The notes beneath the pieces are model-generated. The model saw only the letters and a program-made list of their open reading frames with translations. It was not told the origin of the DNA and ran no database searches. The position numbers and the translations under genes are program-made. From assembly GCA_024195585.1 (NCBI GenBank), contig SWBL01000084.1, positions 62,001 through 126,000 of the forward strand: DNA of 64,000 bases. Reading direction: 5' to 3'. The DNA comes from Aureobasidium sp. EXF-3400. Lineage: Eukaryota; Ascomycota; Dothideomycetes; Dothideales; Saccotheciaceae. Numbering within the stretch: position 1 is the stretch's first letter; the number at the start of each line of letters is the position of its first letter. Of this stretch, positions 44,696 through 54,944 are shown piece by piece.

Positions 44696-46972
44696 CTAGA
44701 AGCTCAGAAGATCTCCGTTGCCATTTCCCACAGTAGGCTGATAGACTTGCTGTGGTTGGTTCTGGTTCACGACGAACATAGTCTGAGCCCCTTCTCCACC
44801 GACTGGCGATGCATAGCCATCATCGTTTAGTGCCATGTTTGCCATCTGCTGGCTTCCAATAGTAGAAAAATACACATCCGCTGCGTCAACGGCTGCTGCG
44901 AGATCGCCATTAGCGGCATGCGCATTACCGTTCTGTCGCTGCTGTGCGCCGGCCATGGAAGTCATCTCAGTCCAATGCTTTTGTGCATCCAACATGGCCT
45001 GATGGCTAGGCAATCTATGCTTCTGCAATGCAGGACTCTCTGGTACGATGCGCGGGCGAGCGGAGCGGAAGACAGACTTGATGGGCTTCAGGTAGATGGT
45101 TGCGAGGGACCCTACCACCAAGCACATCTCTTGCAGGGTGAATGGATCCAGCTTCTCTGTTTCCGCCGTGATGGGAGGTTTCTCACCCATGACGACTTGT
45201 TTCGCCGCCACTGGATCTGAAGAGAGTAGACGCCAGTACATATAACCCCTATCGCGAAGATCGGGATTGTCTGTCTCCTCAGTTGCCCATTTCAAGACCT
45301 TCGGCACGAGTTCTTGTCCCTTTTTCGGCCTTTGAATGAACAACTTGACTGTCGCTGTTAAAAGTGCCAATTGTACCTCATGCGTCTCGTCTGCGAAAGT
45401 GTACAAAAAGTCATCCAGAAGAACATCGCTGTTGTCAATTCTGTCGGCGTACTGTCCAATAATCCAGATCATGGCAGCCTTTGCTTCCGGTTCGTCCAGA
45501 GAGTCGAGATTTTCACATAATGTGCTGATGATCGATTCGTACTGATTAGGGTATTTGCGGAAGATGTTACGAATCACCACCGTCGCCTCTTGAACGATGT
45601 ACGAGACCTTTGTTGCAACGAGTTCCAGCAGTGTGTTGATGCAAAGTCTTGCCGCAGGTTCAATCTTGATGGCCAGCTTTCCAATAGCGCGAACAGATTT
45701 TCTGACAAAGTGGATGTCAATTTCGGTTGCGTACTCTCTCAGTTCGTTCAAAACCTCTTTGATGTTGTCCTGAGTTGCGAGCATGAAGATGAGTTCCAGT
45801 TTGGTGACTTTCACGTAGATGGGGTCGTTGTACTTGCAGAAGAAGACACGGATGTCGTTCTTCAGGATGTCCGGTCTTCTTTGCAAGATCAGAAGAGCGT
45901 TTCGCAGAGCCAAGTATTGAATTTCGTGACCCTTGGAGAGTAATGTGACCAGGGGAGGAGAAAGCTTGTTCATCAATGCTGTAATGGTCTTTTCGTCTGC
46001 AATGTAATTCATGAGATAAAGGATAAGGCGGATACAGCCAAGCACGACTGCTGAGTTTGTGTGAGAAAGGCGAGGGGTGATGCGCTCGGCCAACATGGAA
46101 GCCTGTCCAGAGTCCTGAGGAACGAAGTTCATAAGAGCTTCAAGGATATATGTTTGGTTCCATTCAGAAGTTTCTGCCAGGATGGAAGCAATCTTGGAAG
46201 CACTGTTGTAGTCGATTGTAAGCTTGATAGACTCGCTCCTCTCCCAGATATCGGTCAAAGAAGCCAGAGCGCTCGAGACGACGGTAGGGTTCTCATCTCT
46301 CAACATGTTGTTCAATCCAGTGATCAGGTCCGAGTTTTCGACTAAAGCCTTGTCGTGATCGTAGAGTTTGGCAACACAGAAACAGGCAGTTTTGCGCACA
46401 TATGGATCAGCGTCTCGCAAGAGGTGCTTTGTAGGGGTAACGGCGGCTTCGACGAATTCACGGACGTGGATGTATGACATTGTTCGTAATGCGAGGGCTC
46501 GTACTAGGGGATTCGTATCCTCCATGTCCTAGACTTGGTCAGCTGGAGCATTGAGGAGGCTGGTAGGTTTGACGGACCTGGACCAGATGAGGTAGAGCCT
46601 TGAGAGCAACTTCGGGCTTTATCCTGGCGTAGTGAACGAGGTACAGGAAGCACATCTTCTTGATTTCCAGACTGGCGAGGCCCATGACTTGGATTACGTC
46701 GGGGAAAAGGGCGATCATGTCGTTGTTGCTCATTGTCATGTTGGCGACAATCTTCTTGAGGGCGATCTTCTTTCCGAGGTGGCCCTTGTCCTTCTTTGCA
46801 CCAATACCCTGCAACTCTTGTCGCAATTCGGCCACTTTGCCCTGTGGATTGCGAAAGGCTGGTAAGTCTTGGTCAAGGCGAAATATGGGCACAAACATGG
46901 CTCAGGAGTTGAATGGGTGTCAGGGCGACTCACTCTAGCAAAGAGCTTCGCATCTTGGTTTCCTGCGCTCAT
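44696..46972 (-). CDS. APL2: AP-1 adaptor complex beta subunit (beta-adaptin)
   Basis: Exons 46972-46934, 46841-46578 and 46528-44696 encode 711 aa; both junctions are phase 0. The start MSAGNQDAKLFARGKVAEL and the trunk signatures KKIALKKIVANMTMSNNDM, LEIKKMCFLYLVHYAR, MEDTNPLVRALALRTMSYI and FVRKSVRAIGKLAIKIEPAA are those of beta-1/beta-2 adaptins. I chose AP-1 over AP-2 because fungal AP-1 beta normally begins in this way; AP-2 beta remains possible. A Gln/Asn-rich tail follows the trunk and there is no ear domain, as in other fungi. AP-1 forms clathrin-coated vesicles at the trans-Golgi and endosomes. Confidence 0.9.
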
Positions 46973-47323
46973 TATGGCTTCGTGATAACAGGGAGGTCAA
47001 TTAGACCAATCCCAGGCGGTCGTTGGTGTGCCCCTCTTCTTGGTATCACTCGGGTTCTGTGTCGCGTGACAGAGTGGTGTGCAGGAGCGTCGGTTGGATC
47101 GGCTCAGGAAAGGGACCGAGAGAGGGCGGGTTCGAGAAAGTGGTTCAAATGAGCGAATGTGAAGGTAAAGTGGAAGATGCTCATCAAAGTCGCTGGTCAG
47201 GGAGTCGCGATCCTGGGGAAGCCGGGCGGGACCTCAGCACTGCTCCTGCCGAACTGGGCTCGACCTTCATACAATCCATCGCTGAACACATCGCACCTTC
47301 CACTCTCAGGAACAACAACAGAC
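46973..47323. promoter_or_regulatory. Divergent promoter region of AP-1 beta and EMC4
   Basis: 351 bp between divergent starts. A CCAAT lies at 47006-47010 on the plus strand. No TATA box. Confidence 0.45.
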
Positions 47324-47998
47324 ATGGCCGTCCCTCCACCACCACCGCAATGGGTCATTGACCTGAACGCCCCTCCGACTGCCAAACCAAAGACCTCGAG
47401 CATTCCCGACCCACCAGGCTACACTGCTCCGACCACCGTCACCAGCTCAAAGGTCCGACTGCCTACCTCTTGTCGCTCTCAACACCACTAACTCCATGCA
47501 GTCCAAGTCTTCCAAGAACGCCGTCGCCCAAACGTCGGCTCGCAAAGCTCCTACCACTGAAGAGATGGATACTCTGAAGCTCAAGAAGGCCTGGGAGGTC
47601 GCCATTGCGCCAGCCAAGCAGCTGCCTATGAATGCTTTTGGCATGTACATGTCGGGCAACAGTCTTCAAATCTTCAGTATCATGATGGTCTTCATGCTGT
47701 TTAAGGGCCCTATCCAAGCCCTCATCAACATCCAGAATGTCTTTTCCCGCTTCGAGACTGAAGGTACCCGCGATCGCTTGATCATGGTCAAGCTTGCATA
47801 CGTCGCATGTAATTTCCTGGCTCTGGCTCTGGGTATCTGGAAGGTCAATGGCATGGGTCTGCTACCGTATGTTTTCACTTCTTGGTCTCTTGATAATCCT
47901 CTCGCTAACATGTTATCAGCACTACCCGGTCCGATTGGCTTGCATGGGAAACGGCTGGAGAGCCAATTGCAAGAGCCTATCCTAGCTCCTTATTATGA
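47324..47998 (+). CDS. EMC4: ER membrane protein complex subunit 4
   Basis: Exons 47324-47452, 47502-47866 and 47920-47998 encode 190 aa (phases 0 and 2). The N-terminus is Pro-rich and cytosolic (PPPPPQWVIDLNAPP), then a Lys-rich helix leads to the conserved AWEVAIAPAKQLPMNAFGMY MSGN region and two membrane segments, the second ending at VNGMGLLP. The last exon supplies the family's conserved tail TTRSDWLAWE. EMC is the insertase for tail-anchored and multi-pass ER membrane proteins. The first intron has a textbook branch (CACTAAC). It is divergent from the AP-1 beta gene. Confidence 0.92.
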
Positions 47999-48150
47999 TT
48001 TACATGATTGTCTTCTTACATTCTTGAGTAAACTACAAATCGAAACTCGTATACCATGTCGATGCCAGTGCGTTTCTTGCACCGGACTTTATCTGTCACG
48101 AAGAAGAGTATTTTATGTACAAATCTCACCAAAAATGGTCGTCGCATCTA

Positions 48151-49204
48151 TTATAGCTCCTTCTCCTTGGCGGCAGCAGCCTTGGCCTCTATTTGGGTCA
48201 GGGCAGATCTGCCGGTCTCAGGACGGCCATGGACAGCAGCCTCTCCACCAGCAGTCGCAAAGGCCTTGTGGAAGACCCACTCGACGGCGTGCTCTACAGG
48301 CTCATCGAACATGAAAGGAAGTGCAGGGACGGCGGCAAGACCCAACTGGTTCTAAATGTCAGAAACTGCGAGACTGGTCGGAAGGAACGGTACTTACACC
48401 AATGGGACCCCATGTTCGGAGCTTGACGTTCTTGTTGTCTTTCAAAGCTTTGCCGGCGTACTTCACAATCGAGTGAATGGTGAAGGCAGGCAGACCCATG
48501 CTAGCAATACCCTGGAAGATGGCTCTCTGCGTCATAACGACCCTGTAATCCTCGATGAGAGGCACCTTGGCGGGAGTAGTTGGAGCGAAGATACCAGAAG
48601 CAGCTGCAGCGGGCTTGTCACTGCTTGTAGCGCTTGTGGATTCAGTAGAAGCGTCAGGATTGAGGACACGCTGGTTGCGAAGGTAGGCCTTGTAACCCTC
48701 GTACGAGACATCACCAATAAGATATGCCCAAGAGACACCGTATGCACCCTTGACGAGGTAAGGGTGAGCAATAGGTCTGAAACTCTCGCCAATATCACTG
48801 GTATAAGCAACGTAGCGATGAGCAGACATCAGGATGGTGCGAACTCTCGAGGCATAACCAGCGTAACGGACAGAACTCTCGGTAGACTCTGATGCCTTTC
48901 CCTCGTACATGGTCTCCCATAGCTTCTCTTCATTGTCCAGGGTATCTTGCAGAGCCTTGGGGAGTCTCTTTCTAGGAAGAGGCTGGGAGAAGTCTGGTCT
49001 GGCATCCTTGCGCTCCTTTGGGACATCCTCAAGGTCAAGCGGCTTGGTGTTGTTGTCCTTGTCGTTGGCCATGGTGGCAGTGGTGTCTTTGTCGGTGGAG
49101 TTGACGGTAGTGCTGTTCTTGTCGTTGGGGTCGGCGGGGTTGTCTTGAGGTCTGGAGTTGACGGCGAGTGAGAAAGGATTTGCGCAGATGCTCCTAGGAG
49201 ACAT
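48151..49204 (-). CDS. Mitochondrial fission process protein MTP18/MTFP1
   Basis: Exons 49204-48398 and 48351-48151 (46-nt intron, GTAAGT...TTTAG, phase 0) encode 335 aa. The core has the MTP18 family pattern: SSVRYAGYASRVRTILMSA, FRPIAHPYLVKGAYGVSWAY and YLIGDVSYEGYKAYL, then MTQRAIFQGIASMGLPAFTI and, after the intron, NQLGLAAVPALPFMFDEPVE. These are the membrane helices of an inner mitochondrial membrane protein linked to fission in animals. The N-terminal 90 residues are Asp/Asn/Lys-rich and poorly conserved-looking; MANDKDN at residue 45 is an alternative start. It is divergent from ATP19 with 237 bp between starts. Confidence 0.9.
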
Positions 49205-49441
49205 GTATTGGTATTTATCTGCCTACCTCTAAGCTCCTTGGCTGGTCGCGAGTTACCTCATAGTACCGACACCCGAATTATGCAAAGCACAATTCTGCGG
49301 AAGGAGCGACCGACCGGAGTGCCAAGACTTGGCTCCGTCGCAGCTTCCCTTGTTCAACTCGTCCTCACAGCAAGTGAATAGAGCCCATACCGCATCGCCT
49401 TTCTTCCCGTCCAACCCCGTCAATCCCTTCTTTCCGTCAAA
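49205..49441. promoter_or_regulatory. Shared divergent promoter of MTP18 and ATP19
   Basis: 237 bp separate the two start codons. An ATTGG at about 49207-49211 is next to the MTP18 start. A pyrimidine-rich run leads into ATP19 (about 49402-49436), the usual fungal leader. Both products are mitochondrial inner-membrane proteins. Confidence 0.5.
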
Positions 49442-49852
49442 ATGGTTGTTATGTACAACATCATGGGCCGCCAGGTCGGATCCCACTACGTATGCGCGCC
49501 ACCCGACATGACCCCCGACTTCCGCATGTCCACATGATTGACAAAGAACATCAACAGCTCGCCCTCGGTATCCTCACCTCCCTCTTCGCCGGTATTGGTT
49601 ACGCCTCAAGCGGTGGTGCCAAGAAGATGACTGGCTCTACTCCTCCCATCAACGCTTCAACCAAGGACGAGGCCGACTTCATTCAGTACGTCGCCTTCCC
49701 TACATCAGAAAGAGCAAGGAACATCGGTCACATAGGTCACCACTGGCCAGACATACTACAGTCACACGAGCCTTCAGAGCATATGCTGACGAGTCATTCT
49801 CTAAAACAGGCAATTCCTCAAGGAGAGCGAGAAGAAGGAAGCCAAGCACTAG
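49442..49852 (+). CDS. ATP19: Mitochondrial ATP synthase subunit k
   Basis: Exons 49442-49489, 49558-49685 and 49810-49852 encode 72 aa (phases 0 and 2). The product matches the fungal Atp19 pattern: MVVMYNIMGRQVGSHY, one membrane helix (LALGILTSLFAGIGYASSGG), then STPPINASTKDEADFIQQFL and a short charged end EKKEAKH. Subunit k is a dimer-specific peripheral subunit of the Fo sector in fungi. It is too small and split to show as a single frame. Together with ATP17 it gives two ATP synthase genes 15.6 kb apart. Confidence 0.93.
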
Positions 49853-50626
49853 ATTCTGGACGCCAGGAGATTCATCTAAGTCGAAAGTCAGACAGAAAAG
49901 CTATGGGAATTACGAGTCAAAGCCATCTCGTATGTATATATACTCTGCACCGATGTCCCTCTCCACAAGAGCAACGAGCCCGCGCTGGGGATGTCGTTTG
50001 AATTGATGAAACCCGATTCGGAATCGCTCTTTCGTCTACCTTGACCCAATCCTTGCATGTGCCTGTGCCTGTGCCTGACGAGAACCATCACACTCGATGT
50101 CTGATTACGGCCGATTCTTTCTTACCTCAGTCTCAGCTTTTCTAGACTGCTGCGTCCTCGGCAGTTTTGTAAGTGAATCGTTCGTTCAACCTTACCTTTG
50201 CTTGTGCGGTCCAATTTTCTGTTGACAACTCAATACGCCGAGCATCTTGCCCAGAGGCTCTGTAGTCGAAATCTTGACGACCAGATCAGCCTGTCACAGT
50301 CTTTTTCTCGAACCCGATATTCCCCGCCATCCTATTTAGGCAAAACCCGCCGTTTTCCAGACGTGGTAGAACTAGGTTTATATCGGGTCATGTGCCCAGT
50401 TGGATTGTCTGGCCAAGCGTCTCAGTATTCTAAGCGCCATTGACATAATTTATGTATCCACTCTTGGGGTTGACAAGTCAACACATTCGCTTCGTTTGAG
50501 GCACTGCTGCTTCTAATAATCTCGAGATACATATAATCGTCCTCTGGCCACATTGCTCATATCTGCGATTACTCTATCTCTGGCACTTTGCGGATTCATC
50601 GGATACCAGTACACATCATCATAAAC
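49853..50626. other. Intergenic, no gene seen
   Basis: About 770 bp: ATP19 3' flank, then the arrestin promoter. A short GCCTGT tandem repeat is at about 50058-50076. No gene supported. Confidence 0.45.
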
Positions 50627-51895
50627 ATGAGCAAGAGCAAGACTTTGGTGCAGGACCACCTGCGTATCTTTTTGGACGGCGAGCTACATCATGAAGGCAA
50701 CTATCCATCGCAGCACTACAGGCCTGGCCAGAAGATCAAAGGCGTCGCCAGCTACTCGCCCTCCATAGAAGTAAAAGTCCACACAATGACTATCATCTTC
50801 AAAGCAACCCTATACAACGAGATCGTAGAAAGCGGTCAAGCCAACTATGGCTCCGTACGCACTGGACACCAAAGCCTCTTTCGCTACGAGAAAGTCATCC
50901 TTCAAGGTCCACACAAAGTATCGCCAAAACCTCACGAGTGGCCTTTTGAGTTCGAGTTGCCGGAGAGGATCAAGGTGCCTTTTGTGGCAGACTTGCAACC
51001 CGTGCCTCCGACTTGGAATGTTATCAGTGCGGCTAAAGTCTTGTATTCGTTGAAGTTGTGTGTGAATCCGCATCGCAACACCAATTCCATGCAGATTGAA
51101 CGCGATATCAATGTTTGGCCGTTCGAACACACCGAGCTACCCGTACCAATACCAGAAACGCAACTTCTCATGGATGCTGAATCGCAAAGGACGATCCCGG
51201 TGACACGACGAAGGTCTTCTACTTTGAGTTTAACACAACAACTCTCTCGTAGACACTCTTCCACCATTAGCGCCCCCGACCCTCTGAACCTTGCAATATG
51301 CATCCCTTCCTCTCTAGGCGCATGGCAGAAATTCGACATCAAGTTAATCTGCCACAACAACGCCATCACAAGCCCCGAAACACGTCCATCTCTAAGTCTA
51401 CAAAGCTGTGAATTGGCTCTAAAAGCCCAAGTCTCGTTTACAAACACAAGACCTGCGTCCACTACTACCAACACCGACGATTCAAAACCCCCAAGTATCC
51501 CAATTGCCAAATTCAAATTACTTGGAAAAGGCCTTGAGATACCTACCTCAGCAACACCAGTCACTGTCAAAAGAAACATGATGCTCCTAGACATGACCCG
51601 CAGCGACGCCTCTCTCCTCGTCCCAAATTTCAGCATTGGCGCCTTTAAACTCGAATATCTTCTGGACATTTCCGTGCAGCTCCAAGACTCTAAAACAGGA
51701 AGTTTGGTAGAGAGGAGAGCAGAACTGCCATTAAGGATTTTGCCCGGTGGGTTGGAGGAGGATAGAGGTGAGGAGGATCCAGATGCACCCCCAGGGTTCC
51801 ATGAGGTAGTTGCGCCGCCGGAGTATGAAGATGAAGATGGGGTTTTGTGGGCGGCCATGATGCGTGATACGCCGGCGTACACGCTTACTGCTTGA
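50627..51895 (+). CDS. Arrestin-like (alpha-arrestin) protein
   Basis: A single exon of 422 aa from the ATG at 50627; the frame is open 13 codons upstream, but MSKSKTLVQDHL fits the usual N-terminus. The N-terminal arrestin beta sandwich shows LRIFLDGELHHEGNYPSQHY, YRPGQKIKGVASY, and SLFRYEKVILQGP, followed by WPFEFELPERIKVPF and the two-domain layout with a second sandwich at about 215-385 (LNLAICIPSSLGAWQKFDIK). An acidic, Pro/Glu-rich tail contains PPEYEDED, a PPxY motif of the type bound by Rsp5/Nedd4 ligases. Alpha-arrestins steer plasma-membrane transporters to ubiquitination. Cargo unknown. Confidence 0.8.
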   Translation: MSKSKTLVQDHLRIFLDGELHHEGNYPSQHYRPGQKIKGVASYSPSIEVKVHTMTIIFKATLYNEIVESGQANYGSVRTGHQSLFRYEKVILQGPHKVSPKPHEWPFEFELPERIKVPFVADLQPVPPTWNVISAAKVLYSLKLCVNPHRNTNSMQIERDINVWPFEHTELPVPIPETQLLMDAESQRTIPVTRRRSSTLSLTQQLSRRHSSTISAPDPLNLAICIPSSLGAWQKFDIKLICHNNAITSPETRPSLSLQSCELALKAQVSFTNTRPASTTTNTDDSKPPSIPIAKFKLLGKGLEIPTSATPVTVKRNMMLLDMTRSDASLLVPNFSIGAFKLEYLLDISVQLQDSKTGSLVERRAELPLRILPGGLEEDRGEEDPDAPPGFHEVVAPPEYEDEDGVLWAAMMRDTPAYTLTA

Positions 51896-53129
51896 AATGG
51901 GTCGAGGGAACTAAGGGTAGGAAGGTGTTTGGGGTGTTCAGGCGAAGGGGGCGTACATTTCGAAGCCGTGGGCTTCTTTAAGATTGCGCTAGAACTATGT
52001 ACAAATAGTTGCCTATAATGAATGCATCATCTATCTTTCGATCAAAGTCAAAAACAACCCGTATCTCAGTTGTGTTGGTGCTGCAGTGTCCAAGCCCCCA
52101 CGTTGCTCCTACGACCCTGACTGCACCTAAGCATCATTATTAAGCTATGTGGCTCAACGCATTCAATGCGTAGTTGATGGTCAGGAAGAGAATTTATAGT
52201 CTTCTCTATCTTCTGTTGTATTTCTTGGCATGTATACGGATGATAGTTGAGCATCCCACACAATTGAGAGTCTTACTCTAGTCGCCACACTTAAATCAGC
52301 ACTAGCAGACCATCTTCCAAGGCCTGTACTCGACTAACACTGAAAAGGTGTAGAACAATCTCAAGAGAGCAGCAACCTTTGACGAGAGTTCAGCACAGTG
52401 CAACAACTCGAAAGACCACCCTGGTAGTGGATCAACATTGATTGGAGCACACGACTGATATTTCTTGACACGAACAAGTACGGCCAGAACAAGGTTAATG
52501 AGTAAACACCTACAATGCACATCTAAATCCAGAGGCAAGAAACCTACATCACAAAAGATGCATCGAGAAGGAAAGCAGGAATGCAATCGAGGTTGATGGA
52601 TATTCAGAACAAAGACTGTCAAAAAGAGAAAACATCAAGAAAACGGGGGAATCCATGGAAGCAGAATAACAAAGAAAATAACACTCTTGAACAAGGGGTT
52701 AAAACGAGGTAGGTATAATCAGAAAGGCAAAAAACGCAAGAAAAGAGAAACAAAAAACTCCAAGGCAAGTTCTCTCGCCAATTCGCCTTTTTTCTTTTGC
52801 CCACGTGAATAACGTAACAAGATGAAACAGATGCAGAGCCAAGAAAAGATCACTTTCGTCATTTCCATGTCCAGAAAAAGAAGAAACTTGCAGGTTTGGT
52901 CCTCCTTCATTTCGGTGCTGCTCGTCAAATGGTCGTCAAGGGGAAACTAGTCGTCGGTCGTGGTTGTGACAGGTAAGGAAATGGGTAATCATGTTCGTGA
53001 CCTCATGTCACCGGACGCTCCGAAGCCCGCGCTACAAGGCAGGATAACAAGCAAGAAGCAGTCGCAGAAGCTCTATTAACAGAAACAGATGATGCTCATG
53101 CTCGAATGTGCATGCAAGGAATTAGTGTC
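51896..53129. other. Convergent intergenic stretch, no gene seen
   Basis: About 1.2 kb between the arrestin and BEM1 3' ends. The minus strand is A/T-run-rich at 52600-52900. A donor-like GTGAGA lies just after the last BEM1 codons, so an extra 3' exon of BEM1 could fall here, though none is recognisable. Confidence 0.4.
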
Positions 53130-54944
53130 TCACCTTTCATGAGCACTTTGCACAACAAGCATCATCTTTTCGTTCTGTTGAATGGCGTCCTCCAGAGTTT
53201 CATCGTTTATAAGCGGTGTGTAATCACCAGTTCGCTCGTTGCGAACCTCGATGTCTAGTTCGGTCTCTTCAGAACGCGGATCTGCCTCGCCGTATTCCAA
53301 CCTGCGTCTTTCTAGAATCTTTCGGTATAGATCATCAAAGGTGAAAGCACCTCTTGGCGGCAATCGCAAGACAACACAGGTTTCGCGGTCGAACCAGACC
53401 TTGACCTTCAGAGCGCCACCACTAGTCGTCGCCGAAGATGTTGTTGCAGTAGACATAGCTGTGATTTGACGTGCGAGAGGAGGAGCCGCAGCATGAGTGG
53501 TATTCACAGTAGTATCCGTGTATTGAGAAGGTGTTCGGTAGTGACCAGGAGGAGCGCGCATAGAACCGCCACCAACAGACGACTGCTGACGTTGGTGTGC
53601 AGCGAAAGACTGTGCGCTAGTTGATTGTCTCGCAGAATGGGTTGAAGTGGCATACTGGCCAGACGCATGAGAAGCGGTTGAGTAGCGGTTCGATTTTGAC
53701 TCGGCAGCAGCGCGACTATGCTCATTGAGATCGACGACATTCGGGTCGACCTCGTAATCACCAGCATGAGGGCTGAAGAAGCCGCGAACCAGTGTGCTGT
53801 TAACGACGTGTGAGCCAAGTCGCAACAGCTTATATAGATATTCATCCAGGTTCTCGCGACGACCTTCAGTAATACGATCCGTCACGAATTGTACAGGGCC
53901 AGGCATGAGTGGGAGAGTACGAGGGTGCCCTGTGTTGCCAGCTTCATCAGGGAAAGCTTTGATGAGGTTGATCTGTAGCTCATAAAAGTCTTCGTATATG
54001 CGCGTCAAATCCCAATGAGAACCATCGGCCAGTGTCGCCTCGACAATGAAATGGAACTTCTCGTCAAGGTACATGTAACGCGGTACCGATGCGCGCAGAG
54101 GCGCAAGTGGGTATTGCGAATGCGCCTGCGAGGTTGTACGTTGCGACACTGTCGACATGTTGCGAGAGTGGCCGCCATTGTTGAGACTCATGCGATCCAT
54201 GCCTGACTGTAGACCCGCCATTGACTGGGCAGCCTGCATGTTGCCAATCTGCCCTAACGGAATGCTGGTGTTCTTGTAGTCTGCTGCCATCTTCTTCCAC
54301 TCTTCCACCCTTGGTATACCAGCTCTTGCGATCGCCTCGGCCGAATCGATAGTCTGGCCGGTCGTGAGATCCTTGATCTCAACAAAGGATACTGGTATGA
54401 GACCTGGGCCACCCAGTCGTGTGATGGGCTTTGCGACAAACCATTCTGGGTTCGATTGCGCAATGACGATGATGGCTTCTCCTTCGTGGGCCTCGAGTTC
54501 ATCAGGACGTTCGGCTTTGAAATCGTATGCGACGATACCATAGACAGGGGCACCACCGGACCTGCCTATCGAGGACTTGCTCATTCTCGCAGAGTTGTGC
54601 GATGACTTGTCGGCATAACCACTGTCGTGTTGAGTGCCGGGCGACGAGGTGGTCGAAGCGCTGTCGCGCACTGTTTTGCCGACCTGTTCAAAGTAGCTCA
54701 CAGGAACCAAGCCGCGCGAGTTATGAAGCGGGTTACAGGCTTCGTACCACTCCGTGTCGTCTTCGCGTCCGGTAACGTGGAGGAAATCGCCGGATGCAAA
54801 GGACAGAAAGCGAACGGAAGGGTTGTCTGTCGGAGCGTCCCAGTCGTACAAGGCCTTTATGACCTTCTTAGGAGGGATGATGGCAGTGGGGTCTTTGGCT
54901 TGTATTGAGGCCGAATTATGCGACGAGCGTCTGAACTTGACCAT
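53130..54944 (-). CDS. BEM1: Polarity scaffold Bem1/Scd2 (SH3-SH3-PX-PB1)
   Basis: A single exon of 604 aa. Order of domains: SH3-1 at about 26-90 (VIKALYDWDAP ... FLSFASGDFLHVTG ... GLVPVSYFE), SH3-2 at about 133-192 (GIVAYDFKAERPDELEAHEG ... GLIPVSFVE), a PX domain at about 285-395 (YLDEKFHFIVEATLADGSHW ... LPLMPGPVQFVTDRI) and a PB1 domain at about 515-600 (LKVKVWFDRETCVVLRLPP). This is the full Bem1/Scd2 layout that bridges Cdc42, its exchange factor Cdc24 and PAK kinases at sites of polarised growth. The linker before PB1 is Ser/Gln-rich. Length is normal for the family. Confidence 0.95.
   Translation of the reverse strand: MVKFRRSSHNSASIQAKDPTAIIPPKKVIKALYDWDAPTDNPSVRFLSFASGDFLHVTGREDDTEWYEACNPLHNSRGLVPVSYFEQVGKTVRDSASTTSSPGTQHDSGYADKSSHNSARMSKSSIGRSGGAPVYGIVAYDFKAERPDELEAHEGEAIIVIAQSNPEWFVAKPITRLGGPGLIPVSFVEIKDLTTGQTIDSAEAIARAGIPRVEEWKKMAADYKNTSIPLGQIGNMQAAQSMAGLQSGMDRMSLNNGGHSRNMSTVSQRTTSQAHSQYPLAPLRASVPRYMYLDEKFHFIVEATLADGSHWDLTRIYEDFYELQINLIKAFPDEAGNTGHPRTLPLMPGPVQFVTDRITEGRRENLDEYLYKLLRLGSHVVNSTLVRGFFSPHAGDYEVDPNVVDLNEHSRAAAESKSNRYSTASHASGQYATSTHSARQSTSAQSFAAHQRQQSSVGGGSMRAPPGHYRTPSQYTDTTVNTTHAAAPPLARQITAMSTATTSSATTSGGALKVKVWFDRETCVVLRLPPRGAFTFDDLYRKILERRRLEYGEADPRSEETELDIEVRNERTGDYTPLINDETLEDAIQQNEKMMLVVQSAHER

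Noticed and set aside
50932..51882. 316-codon minus-strand frame
   Set aside because: Antisense shadow of the arrestin gene.
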